Below, in pieces: positions 33,379-41,470 of a stretch of 64,000 nucleotides of DNA (positions within the stretch are counted from its first letter, which is position 1; each line of letters begins with the position of its first letter). The notes below the pieces were generated by a model. The model did not search any database. It saw only the letters and a program-made list of their open reading frames with translations, and was not told the DNA's origin. The DNA comes from Catenuloplanes atrovinosus (GTDB taxonomy: Bacteria; Actinomycetota; Actinomycetes; Mycobacteriales; Micromonosporaceae), in assembly GCF_031458235.1 (NCBI RefSeq), contig NZ_JAVDYB010000001.1, forward strand, positions 2,749,001 through 2,813,000. The letters run 5' to 3'. The position numbers were made by a program, and so were the translations under genes.

Positions 33379-36300
33379 AACGACGTACGGCACTCGGACT
33401 GTCCCTCGCCGTCCCCTCCGCATCCGTGCTGACCGCGGCGCCCGCGCTCGCCGGCGACCCGGGCGTGCGCGTCGTCTCCCTCCGGGTCGACGGCCGCGGC
33501 GACGCCCCGCTCGGCCTCGACAATCCGCACCCGGTCCTGAGCTGGCAATTCGCGGAGACCACGTCGGTGGCGGCGGACCGGCAGACCGCCTACCAGATCC
33601 GGGTCCACGACGCCGCCCGCGACCGGCTGCTCTGGGACTCCGGCCGGGTCGACTCGCCGGTCCAGTCCGGCGTCCGCTACGGCGGCCCGCCGCTCGTCTC
33701 CCGGCAGCGGCTGCGCTGGCAGGTGCGCGCCTGGGACGCCGGCCGCCGGGCCACCGACTGGAGCCGCCCGTCCACCTGGGAGACCGGCCTGCCGCGCCAG
33801 GAGGACTGGGGCGACGCCCGCTGGATCGAATATCCGGGCCGCACCGAGAACCAGCCGATGCCGATCTTCGCCCGCCCGTTCGGCGTCGACCCGCGCCGCA
33901 CCGTCACCCGGGCCCGGCTCTACCTGTCCGGCGTCGGCATGCACCTGGCCGGCCTCAACGGGCGCACGCTCTCCGACGAGGTGCTGGCGCCCGGCTACGC
34001 CAACTACCAGCTCTCCAGCGAGTACCGGGTCTACGACGTCGCCGGTCACCTGCGCAAGGGCGCCAACACCGTGGCGGTGCGGCTGGGTAACGGACCCGCC
34101 TACGTGCGGCGTAGCGTCACCAACCCGGCGGCGGGGCGCACCGCGCCGTACGCGTGGTGGCAGAGCCAGCTCAAGGGCAGCGGCACGCTGACCGGCGACG
34201 CCGACGCCGGCGCCACCACGGTCACGCTGAGCGCGGTCACCGGCTACCACGTCGGCGGCACCATCAACGTGGACACCGGCGACGGCGGCGACAACCTCGA
34301 ATCCCGGGTCATCACCGCGATCGGCGCGGACAGCGTCACGTTCACGCCCGGCCTGTCGAAACCGCACCCGGCCGGCGCCGCGGTCACCGGCTCCGGCAAC
34401 AACGTCGCCGCCAGCGACGCCAGCGCCGGGGCCGCGGTCACGCCCCGGTTCATCGCGCGCCTGGAGATCACCTACGCGGACGGCCGGGAGACCGTGATCG
34501 TGTCGGACCGCGAGTGGCGCACCGCCCTCGGCCCGCTGATCACCGACGCCTGGTACTCGGGCTCCGACGTCGACGCCCGCCGCGAGCAGCCCGGCTGGGA
34601 CCGGCCCGGATCGGACCTGTCCGCGACCGCGACCCGGCGCGACGGCACCGCGACCGGGTGGATCGCCGCCGGGATCGCGCCGCCGCCGAACCTGGCCACC
34701 AGGCTGGTCGCGCGGACCGCGCCGCCGGTCCGGATCGCCGGCCGGTACGCCCCGGTCTCGATCACCAATCCGGCGCCCGGCACCTGGGTGTTCGACCTCG
34801 GGCAGAACATCGCCGGGTTCCCGCTGCTCACACTCCGGGGCGGCGTGCCGGCCGGCACCACGATCCGCATGTCACCGGCGGAGTCGCTCGCCGCGGACGG
34901 CACGGTGGACCAGGCGTCGCTCAAGGGCGGCGGGGGCAGCCGCGGCACCGACCTGTTCAACACCTACACCACCGCCGGCCTGCGCGGCGGGGAGAGCTGG
35001 CGGCCGGACTTCACCTACTTCGGCATGCAGTGGGTGCAGGTCACCGGGCTGCCGGAGGGGTACGTGCCGGACCGGAACACGATCACCGGCCTGCGCGTGC
35101 AGGCGGACACGCCGGTCGCGGGCGAGGTGACCACGTCGAACGCGCGGGTCAACCGGATCCACCGGATGGCCTGGTACTCGTTCGCCGGCAACATGATGAG
35201 CGTCTTCACCGACTGCCCGGGCCGGGAGAAGCTGTCGTACCCGGCGGACTACACCATGCCGATGGGCGCCATCCATCGCGACTTCGACCTGTCGGCCTAT
35301 CTGCGCACGCACGAGCGGCACCTGGCCGAGGGGCAGTCGGTGGCGGACACCCCGATGTTCGGCAACGTGGCGCTGAAGACGCCGGTCTACGACTGGGGCT
35401 ACTCCGGGCGCTTCGGCGACGAGATCAACTGGGGCAACGCGATCATCCTGGTGCCGGGCTTCCTGCGGCAGCTGTACGGCGACACGTCCACGGCGGCCCG
35501 CTACTACGAGCCGATGGTGCGGTTCGCGGACTACATCGCGCGGCAGAAGGCGTCCGGGCACATCGTGGACGCCGCGCTCGCCGACTGGGTCTCCGCGGAG
35601 CAGACCTCAGGGCGGATCACCGGCACCTGGGGCTACTACCTGATGATCAAGGAGCTGGCCGAGTTGGCCCGGCTGACCGGGCACCCCGCCGACGCGGAGC
35701 ACTACATGGCGCTGGCCGCGCACATCCGGACCGCGTTCCACGCCGCGTTCTACAACACCACGCTGCGCCGGTACACCGCGGACGGCGACGCGGGCACGGC
35801 CGGCGCCACCCAGGCCGCGCAGGCGCTCGCGCTCGACGCCGGGCTGGTGCCGGACGGCGAGCGGCAGGCCGTGCTCGACGCGCTGGTGGAACTGGTCTAC
35901 GCGTTCCACCCCGAGGGCGACGGGCCGCACCTCAGCGGTGGCACGATCGGCATGGCGCCGATCGTGCGGGCGCTCTCCGCCGGCGGCCGCGACGACGTGC
36001 TCTGGGACCTCATCCAGGAGGACGAGCAGCCCGGCTACGGCTACTTCATGCGGCCCACGGTCGCGAACCCGGGCGGCATGACCACGATCGGCGAGCGGTG
36101 GAACCGCGGCGACTCGAAGAACCACATGATCCTCGCCCAGATCGAGGAGTGGTTCCACGCCGGGCTGGCCGGCATCCGGGCCGCCGAGGGCACGGTCGCG
36201 TACCGCGACCTGGTCGTCCAGCCCAAGATCGTCGGTGACCTCACGCACGTGAAGGGGCACTACAGCACGCCGCAGGGCACGGCCCGCGCGGAGTGGAGGC

Positions 36301-36482
36301 GGGACGGCGACCGGCTGCGCCTGACCGTCACCGTCCCGCCGAACAGCACCGCCCAGGTCTGGGTGCCCACGCTCGGCGGCCGGGTGACCGGCGCGCCGCG
36401 GCGCGCGCGGTTCCTGCGGATCGACGGCGGCTACGCGGTCCATCAGGTGCCGTCCGGCACGTACACCTTCACCACCCGGTGA
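33375..36482 (+). CDS. Secreted alpha-L-rhamnosidase, GH78
   Basis: A 1035-residue exported enzyme with a Tat-like leader (MKRRTALGLSLAVPS). Order: Ig-like rhamnosidase N domain (about 28-135), beta-sandwich domains, the (alpha/alpha)6 catalytic barrel (about 560-940) and a C-terminal beta domain. DCPGREKLSY gives the conserved acidic cluster with Glu618, and IGERWNRGD carries the second catalytic Glu907. An extra segment of about 80 residues (about 268-350, TTVTLSAVTGYHVGGTINVD) interrupts a beta-sandwich domain. It should release terminal rhamnose outside the cell; products go to the transporter in the same operon. A terminator follows directly. Confidence 0.92.
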   Translation: MKRRTALGLSLAVPSASVLTAAPALAGDPGVRVVSLRVDGRGDAPLGLDNPHPVLSWQFAETTSVAADRQTAYQIRVHDAARDRLLWDSGRVDSPVQSGVRYGGPPLVSRQRLRWQVRAWDAGRRATDWSRPSTWETGLPRQEDWGDARWIEYPGRTENQPMPIFARPFGVDPRRTVTRARLYLSGVGMHLAGLNGRTLSDEVLAPGYANYQLSSEYRVYDVAGHLRKGANTVAVRLGNGPAYVRRSVTNPAAGRTAPYAWWQSQLKGSGTLTGDADAGATTVTLSAVTGYHVGGTINVDTGDGGDNLESRVITAIGADSVTFTPGLSKPHPAGAAVTGSGNNVAASDASAGAAVTPRFIARLEITYADGRETVIVSDREWRTALGPLITDAWYSGSDVDARREQPGWDRPGSDLSATATRRDGTATGWIAAGIAPPPNLATRLVARTAPPVRIAGRYAPVSITNPAPGTWVFDLGQNIAGFPLLTLRGGVPAGTTIRMSPAESLAADGTVDQASLKGGGGSRGTDLFNTYTTAGLRGGESWRPDFTYFGMQWVQVTGLPEGYVPDRNTITGLRVQADTPVAGEVTTSNARVNRIHRMAWYSFAGNMMSVFTDCPGREKLSYPADYTMPMGAIHRDFDLSAYLRTHERHLAEGQSVADTPMFGNVALKTPVYDWGYSGRFGDEINWGNAIILVPGFLRQLYGDTSTAARYYEPMVRFADYIARQKASGHIVDAALADWVSAEQTSGRITGTWGYYLMIKELAELARLTGHPADAEHYMALAAHIRTAFHAAFYNTTLRRYTADGDAGTAGATQAAQALALDAGLVPDGERQAVLDALVELVYAFHPEGDGPHLSGGTIGMAPIVRALSAGGRDDVLWDLIQEDEQPGYGYFMRPTVANPGGMTTIGERWNRGDSKNHMILAQIEEWFHAGLAGIRAAEGTVAYRDLVVQPKIVGDLTHVKGHYSTPQGTARAEWRRDGDRLRLTVTVPPNSTAQVWVPTLGGRVTGAPRRARFLRIDGGYAVHQVPSGTYTFTTR

Positions 36483-36487
36483 CCCGT

Positions 36488-36523
36488 GCGCGGCAGGCCG
36501 GTGACGCCACCGGCCTGCCGCGC
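36488..36523. terminator. Terminator of the rhamnoside operon
   Basis: A perfect 16-bp stem (36488-36503 with 36508-36523) with a 4-base loop, 6 bases after the GH78 stop. The rest of the gap to 36694 shows only a possible frameshifted remnant on the minus strand. Confidence 0.9.
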
Positions 36524-36694
36524 CCCGGCGGGCGGCAGGACGACCGCCAGGATCGGCGGTCACGCGGGCACACCACGGCGACGGTGCGGCCGGGATATCC
36601 GATGACCGCCTGGTGGTAGTCCGGCGTCACCCCGCCGATGCGTAGCAGACCTGACGGAACATCCGCAGGTCCCACCCGGGTACGGGGTGCGGGG

Positions 36695-37180
36695 TCAACG
36701 CCGGCCGAGCCAGTCGTGCAGCGCCGTGAAGTCCGCCGCGGTCAGGCCGGTGGAGGGGTCGATGCGGCGCAGGAGCGCGGGCTCGGGGTGATGGGCGGCG
36801 ACCCACCGCCGGTCGGTGTCGGTGATCTCGTCGTCGAGCCAGACGAACGAGCGCCCGGTGGCGTGCCGTACCAGGGACGTCGTCTTCCAGTGCAGGCCGG
36901 ATGAGGGCTCGTCGCCGTCCGGCCACTCGACGACCGGTAGCTCGGGCAGGCCGAGGCGCGGAGCGATGATCTCGTTGGCGTCGGCACCCCACGTCGTCGC
37001 CCAGATCAGCGGGCAATCCAGTGCCAGGAGCCGGCGCCCGTCCGCCGGATCCAGCCGGTCCAGCAGCGGGTTGCCGCCGCCGTCCGCGGCCGTGCCCGGG
37101 ACGGGCCGCGCCCTGAACGGGATCAGCGGCCCGTCGACGTCGAGGAAGACCAGCGGGCGGCCATCGTGGAGCGCCGGCAC
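36695..37180 (-). CDS. HAD-like domain protein
   Basis: A 161-residue cytoplasmic protein. FLDVDGPLIPF near residue 12 carries the HAD nucleophile Asp and the second Asp; IWATTWGADAN holds the conserved Thr/Ser region and FVWLDDEITDTD the late acidic pair. This pattern is common in small actinobacterial HAD proteins of unknown substrate. The start is GTG, with no clear ribosome site. It seems monocistronic. Confidence 0.78.
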   Translation of the reverse strand: MPALHDGRPLVFLDVDGPLIPFRARPVPGTAADGGGNPLLDRLDPADGRRLLALDCPLIWATTWGADANEIIAPRLGLPELPVVEWPDGDEPSSGLHWKTTSLVRHATGRSFVWLDDEITDTDRRWVAAHHPEPALLRRIDPSTGLTAADFTALHDWLGRR

Positions 37181-37338
37181 GCGTGCATCGTACCGGCGGC
37201 CGGCGCAGCCGCTGGACCGCGGCACTCCGGTTCGCCGGTGAGCGGCCGCGCAGGCGATGGTGGTGGCGATGTCGGGTCGCCGCCGAGTCCGGTGGGCGGG
37301 GCCGAGGTGCCGGTCGCCGGGCCGGACGATGACGCCGG

Positions 37339-37689
37339 CTAGTGGAACGTGTTGGTCTGGGTGTTGTGGTCGCCGACCTGCACGCCCTTGGCCTCCCGCG
37401 CGTCGACCTGGTACTTGCCGGTCAGGTCGAGCAGCCGCCGGGCGGCGGCCACGACCTGCTCGTCGCCGGCCGCGCCCGAGGAGGTGAGGGCGTCGCCGAG
37501 CCGGGCCTGCCAGACGCCGGGCTCGGTCTCGTCGGCCTCCAGTGCCGGCACCGCCCGATCGCCGAGGCGGCGCCGCAGCAGATCCTTCAGACCCGCGTAC
37601 GCGTCGCGCACCGTGTCCGACGCGGTCTGCGTCAGGCCCGCGCCCGCCCCGGCGGCCAACGCCGCCGCGATCAGCTCGATCGCTGTCAT
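37339..37689 (-). CDS. Small protein with C-terminal RHIM-like amyloid motif
   Basis: A 116-residue protein. Residues about 1-95 are helical (IELIAAALAAGAGAG, then a charged region with LKDLLRRRLGD). The C-terminus KGVQVGDHNTQTNTFH (101-116) has the core V-Q-V-G followed by N-x-x-N, as in RHIM-like prion-forming motifs known from bacterial amyloid signalling. In such systems the motif links a small effector to an NLR-type sensor. No second copy of the motif was found in this window. ATG follows GGGAG by 8 bases. Function is inferred from the motif only. Confidence 0.65.
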   Translation of the reverse strand: MTAIELIAAALAAGAGAGLTQTASDTVRDAYAGLKDLLRRRLGDRAVPALEADETEPGVWQARLGDALTSSGAAGDEQVVAAARRLLDLTGKYQVDAREAKGVQVGDHNTQTNTFH

Positions 37690-37983
37690 GATCCGCTCCC
37701 GTCGATCCGCGATAGACCATTGTGGCGGATGGGCGCGAGCCCCACCCACGCCGGCGGCGTGCCCGGGGTGATGGGGGCGGGTCGCGCCGCCGGATGCCGA
37801 TGGCGCCGGGCGAACGGCGACGCCCGGCACTGCGCGAACCGCTCCCGGACCTGCCCGCGGCGGCGGACGCGCGGTGGACTCGCCGGCCGTGCTGGACGTC
37901 GGCGACCTGTTCACAGCTCCGCCGTGGCCTCGGCCGGGACGGCAGCCGGACCGGCGGCTGCACCACCGCACGCCGCCCCCGCG

Positions 37984-38892
37984 TCACGTACCCACGATGA
38001 TCTTGCCCTTCGCGTGGCCGCGCGCGAGATACGTCAGGCCGCCGGCGGCGTCCGCCAGCGGGAGCCGCCGGTCCACCAGCACGCGCAGGCCGTCGTCGAG
38101 CAGCGTGACCACCGTGCCGAGGCGGGCGGCGTCCGACTCGTGGAAGACGAACGCGGCACGGACCCCGCGCGACGCGGCCCGCTCGGCGTCCGGCGGCGCC
38201 GGCACCGCCACGAGCAGCCCGCCCGGCACGAGCACGTCGAGTGCCTGCTCCCCGGCCCGCCCGCCGACGGTGTCGATGACGACGTCGACACCCCGGACCC
38301 GCGCGGCGAGCGGCCCCGCGGTGTAGTCGATCACCTCGTCCGCGCCCAGTTCCTCGGCGATGGCCAGGCCCGCGGGCGAGGCGGTGGCGATGACGTGGGC
38401 ACCCAGCCGGTGCGCGAGCTGCACCGCGAAGCTGCCCACGCCGCCGGCCGCGCCCTGCACCAGGACACGCTGCCCGGGCCGGACCGCGGCGACCTCGGTG
38501 AGCGCCTGCCACGCCGTCGCCGCCGCGGTGGCCGCGCCGGCGGCGGTGCTCAGCGGGACCGAGGCCGGCGCCGGGACCAGCTGGTCCGCCGGGACGGCGG
38601 CCAGCTCCGCGAGCGCGCCGCCGGCCCGCGGGTCGAGCCGGGCGACGACCCGGTCGCCGGCCGCCCAGCCGTGGCCGGCGCGCGCGACCACGCCGGCGAT
38701 GTCGGTTCCCAGCGTGTACGGAAACCGGACGGGAAAGAACTCCCGCAGGTGCCCGGCGGCCATTTTCAGGTCGAGCGGGTTGAGCGCCGCGCCCGAGACC
38801 TGCACCGGCACCTCGCCGTCTCCGGGTACGGGTTCGGCCACGTCGGCGAGGCGCGGCGGGTCGCCGTAGTCGCTGATGAGCAGAGCTTTCAC
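37984..38892 (-). CDS. NADP-dependent oxidoreductase (quinone reductase type)
   Basis: A 302-residue MDR enzyme. The GroES-like half begins MKALLISDYGDPPRLADVAE and has LGTDIAGVV; the Rossmann half has VQGAAGGVGSFAVQLA. No zinc-binding Cys cluster. The start is GTG with GGGAG 8 bases upstream. It diverges from a MmyB regulator whose promoter overlaps a 29-bp palindrome, so the regulator probably controls it. It repeats the arrangement seen at 6384-8245, with only moderate sequence similarity. Confidence 0.9.
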   Translation of the reverse strand: MKALLISDYGDPPRLADVAEPVPGDGEVPVQVSGAALNPLDLKMAAGHLREFFPVRFPYTLGTDIAGVVARAGHGWAAGDRVVARLDPRAGGALAELAAVPADQLVPAPASVPLSTAAGAATAAATAWQALTEVAAVRPGQRVLVQGAAGGVGSFAVQLAHRLGAHVIATASPAGLAIAEELGADEVIDYTAGPLAARVRGVDVVIDTVGGRAGEQALDVLVPGGLLVAVPAPPDAERAASRGVRAAFVFHESDAARLGTVVTLLDDGLRVLVDRRLPLADAAGGLTYLARGHAKGKIIVGT

Positions 38893-38982
38893 TGAGACAC
38901 TCCCAATCCGGCGGTACGTGATTCATCCGAACCGTTCCGCGCCGCCGGCCGGGTGACCAGGCGGCGTTCGTACCGGCGACGG

Positions 38983-39011
38983 CGAGCCTGGTGACGGCGT
39001 CACCTGGCTCG
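38983..39011. promoter_or_regulatory. 29-bp palindrome between oxidoreductase and MmyB regulator
   Basis: Arms of 14 bp (38983-38996 and 38998-39011) with one mismatch flank a single central base. The right arm overlaps the presumed -35 region of the regulator gene, fitting an autorepressor site that also faces the divergent oxidoreductase. Confidence 0.65.
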
Positions 39012-39034
39012 CGGCGTGCTCCGGCGGCGATACT
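39005..39034 (+). promoter_or_regulatory. Probable promoter of the second MmyB regulator
   Basis: TGGCTC and GATACT spaced 18 bases apart, with GATACT ending 6 bases before the ATG, which suggests a leaderless transcript. Confidence 0.4.
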
Positions 39035-39040
39035 CGGCGG

Positions 39041-39898
39041 ATGGACCTCGCAGCGCTCGGTGGATTCCTCAAGTCGCGTCGTGACCGGCTGAGCCCGAGC
39101 GACCTCGGCCTGCACCCGACGTCGCGCCGCCGGGTCCCCGGGCTGCGCCGCGACGAGGTGGCGAACCTGGCCGGCGCGTCCGTCGACTACTACGTCCAGC
39201 TCGAACAGGGCCGCGGCGCGCAGCCGTCCGAGCAGATGCTGGCGGCGCTGGCCCGCGCGCTGCGGCTGACCCTGGACGAGCGCCACCACCTCTACCACCT
39301 GGCCGGACGGCCGCTGCCGCCGTCCGGCGGGGGCGGCGCGCACGTGCACCCCGGCATGCTGGAGCTGCTGGACCGGCTGGACACGACGCCCGCCCAGATC
39401 ATCAGCGACCTGAGCGTCACGCTGGCCCAGAACCGGCTCGCCGCCGCGCTGCTCGGCCCGCCCACGGCGGCGACCGGCATCCGCGCCAGCTTCATCCACC
39501 GGTGGTTCACCGATCCGTCGGCACGCGACCTCTACCACCCCGACGAACACGACCACCAATCGTCCGTGTTCGTCGCGGACATCCGCGCCGTGTCCGCGCG
39601 GCGGGGCCCGGACGAGTTCGTGACCGCGCTCATCCGATCACTGCTGCGGGACAGCGACGAATTCCGCCGCCTGTGGGCGCGGCATCACGTCGCCATTCGC
39701 CGCGCCGACCGCAAACGCCTCCTGCACCCGCTGATCGGCGAAGTCGAACTGAACTGCACGAGCCTGCTCAGCGAGGACGGCACTCAGCGCCTGCTCTGGT
39801 TCACCCCACCCCCGGGCACCCCGTCCGTCGAACGCCTGGAACTGCTGAACGTGATCGGCGCCTTCCAGATCTCCGGCACCGGCGACGCGACCCGCTGA
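39041..39898 (+). CDS. MmyB-type XRE family transcriptional regulator (second)
   Basis: A 285-residue regulator. The helix-turn-helix (about 5-75) shows RRRVPGLRRDEVANLAGAS and VDYYVQLEQGRGAQPS; the MmyB-like ligand domain follows (PAQIISDLSVTLAQN, ALLGPP). The ATG fits a leaderless start. It diverges from the quinone reductase at 37984 and probably regulates it through the palindrome between them. Confidence 0.89.
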   Translation: MDLAALGGFLKSRRDRLSPSDLGLHPTSRRRVPGLRRDEVANLAGASVDYYVQLEQGRGAQPSEQMLAALARALRLTLDERHHLYHLAGRPLPPSGGGGAHVHPGMLELLDRLDTTPAQIISDLSVTLAQNRLAAALLGPPTAATGIRASFIHRWFTDPSARDLYHPDEHDHQSSVFVADIRAVSARRGPDEFVTALIRSLLRDSDEFRRLWARHHVAIRRADRKRLLHPLIGEVELNCTSLLSEDGTQRLLWFTPPPGTPSVERLELLNVIGAFQISGTGDATR

Positions 39899-39945
39899 CG
39901 GTCCGGCACCCACGGCGGCTCTCCCGCGGTGGGGGCGGCGACACA

Positions 39946-40677
39946 TCACCGCCCGCAGCCGATGAACCGGCGATCTCCGGACCATCCGGCGTTCACCCAG
40001 GTCTCGCGCGGGGCCGGGGTGAGTCCGGGCATGACCGGGGTCAGCTTCGCCAGCAGCCACTCGGCGAACCGGGCCGCGCCCTGCGGGCAGGTGTGCACGC
40101 CGTCGCTGCTGCGGCCCTCCGGCGTGAACTCCCCGCCCCACACCTCGCCCGCGTCGAGCAGCCGGGTCCGGCCGCCGGACGCGTCCGCCGCCGCGCGGGC
40201 CGAGTCCCGGGTCCGGTGCAGCTCGTCCAGGTGCGGCGCGTGGAAGTCGTCCGCGCGGATCGGCGGCATGGTGACGATGACGAGCGTGGCGCCGGCGTCG
40301 GCGACCGTGGCCGACAACCGCGTGTACGCGTCGGTCTGCTCCCGCGCGGTGCCCCAGTCGTACGTGGTGATCTGGTAGACGACCACGGTCGGGGCGGCCT
40401 GCTCGATCGTCGCGGGCAGCGCCTCCCAGGCGGCGGACGCGTTCGGCCCGACCACGTTGCCGCCGCCCTCGGTCGCGGCGGACCAGAAGCGGACGCCGGA
40501 GACGGCGAACGCCTCGGTCAGCGCCGCGGCCTGGCCGGCCGCGACCGAGTCGCCGAGCAGCAGCACGCCGCCGGCCGGCGACCCGCCACCGGCCGGCGGT
40601 CCGGGCTCCGGGTCCCGCGCGTCACAGGCGGTGGTGAGCAGGAGCAGGCCGAGCGCGATGCCGATGCGTGTTCTCAT
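39946..40677 (-). CDS. SGNH/GDSL-type hydrolase lipoprotein
   Basis: A 243-residue lipoprotein. The ATG is chosen so that MRTRIGIALGLLLLTTAC forms the lipoprotein signal. LLLGDSVAAG gives the nucleophile Ser, VVVYQITTYDW the block II/III region, and SSDGVHTC the Asp and His near the C-terminus. The group deacylates or deesterifies cell-envelope or carbohydrate substrates; the substrate is not evident. It diverges from the two-component system at 40790. Confidence 0.82.
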   Translation of the reverse strand: MRTRIGIALGLLLLTTACDARDPEPGPPAGGGSPAGGVLLLGDSVAAGQAAALTEAFAVSGVRFWSAATEGGGNVVGPNASAAWEALPATIEQAAPTVVVYQITTYDWGTAREQTDAYTRLSATVADAGATLVIVTMPPIRADDFHAPHLDELHRTRDSARAAADASGGRTRLLDAGEVWGGEFTPEGRSSDGVHTCPQGAARFAEWLLAKLTPVMPGLTPAPRETWVNAGWSGDRRFIGCGR

Positions 40678-40789
40678 GCCGAACGACGATGCCGCCACCG
40701 CGTCGCGTCCGGCCCGCCGTCGTGTCGCAGGTGTGTCGCAACGCCCCCGCGGCGTGGGCGGGCCGCGGGCCGGGCCGGATACTCGTGGG

Positions 40790-41470
40790 GTGGTGGCGAT
40801 ACTGCTGATCGAGGACGATCCGCTGGTCCGGCGCGGCCTCGAGCTGGCGCTGTCCCGGCACGGCTACGACATGCGCACGGCCGGCACCGGGCGGGACGGC
40901 CTGCGCGCGCTCGACGCGGACGTGCCCGACCTGGTGCTGCTCGACCTGATGCTGCCCGACCTGGACGGCCTGGAGGTGTGCCGCCGGATCCGGGCCGGCG
41001 GCGACCTGCCGGTGATCATGCTGACCGCGCGCGGCGACGACCTGGACGTGGTCGGCGGGCTGGAGGCGGGCGCGGACGACTACGTGGTCAAACCGGCCCG
41101 CCCGGCCGTGCTGGACGCGCGCATCCGCGCGGTGCTCCGCCGCAGCGCCGGCGACCCGGACGGCATCCGCACCCACCGTGACCTGCGCATCGACACGACC
41201 GCGCTGACCGTGTCCCGGCGCGGCGAGCCGGTCACGCTGACGCCCACGGAGATGCGCCTGCTGCTCACGCTGTCCGCCAGCCCGGGCCGGGTGTTCAGCC
41301 GGCAGCGGCTGCTGGAGGACGTGTGGGAGCACGACTACCTCGGCGACTCGCGGCTGGTCGACAACTGCGTGCAGCGGCTCCGCGCGAAGATCGAGACCGA
41401 TCCGGCCGCGCCGGAGTTCGTGCAGACCGTCCGCGGTTTCGGCTACCGGTTCGGGCCGGTCCAGGGATGA
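40790..41470 (+). CDS. OmpR-family response regulator
   Basis: A 226-residue regulator. The receiver has Glu8-Asp9-Asp10 (LLIEDD), phosphoacceptor Asp52 (VLLDLMLPD), a Thr in MLTARGDD and Lys in VVKPA. The OmpR winged helix ends in VRGFGYRFG. Two adjacent GTG codons could start it; the first (40790) is taken because GATACT ends 6 bases before it, fitting a leaderless start. It overlaps the kinase gene by ATGA. Confidence 0.92.
   Translation: MVAILLIEDDPLVRRGLELALSRHGYDMRTAGTGRDGLRALDADVPDLVLLDLMLPDLDGLEVCRRIRAGGDLPVIMLTARGDDLDVVGGLEAGADDYVVKPARPAVLDARIRAVLRRSAGDPDGIRTHRDLRIDTTALTVSRRGEPVTLTPTEMRLLLTLSASPGRVFSRQRLLEDVWEHDYLGDSRLVDNCVQRLRAKIETDPAAPEFVQTVRGFGYRFGPVQG

Noticed and set aside
36540-36700. 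Minus-strand fragments near the HAD-like gene that look protein-like (GVTPDYHQAVIGYPGRT)
   Set aside because: Two short pieces in different frames without start; too little to call a pseudogene.
37690-37983. Possible gene between the RHIM-like protein and the oxidoreductase
   Set aside because: All frames there are Arg/Pro-rich without start signals or recognisable motifs.
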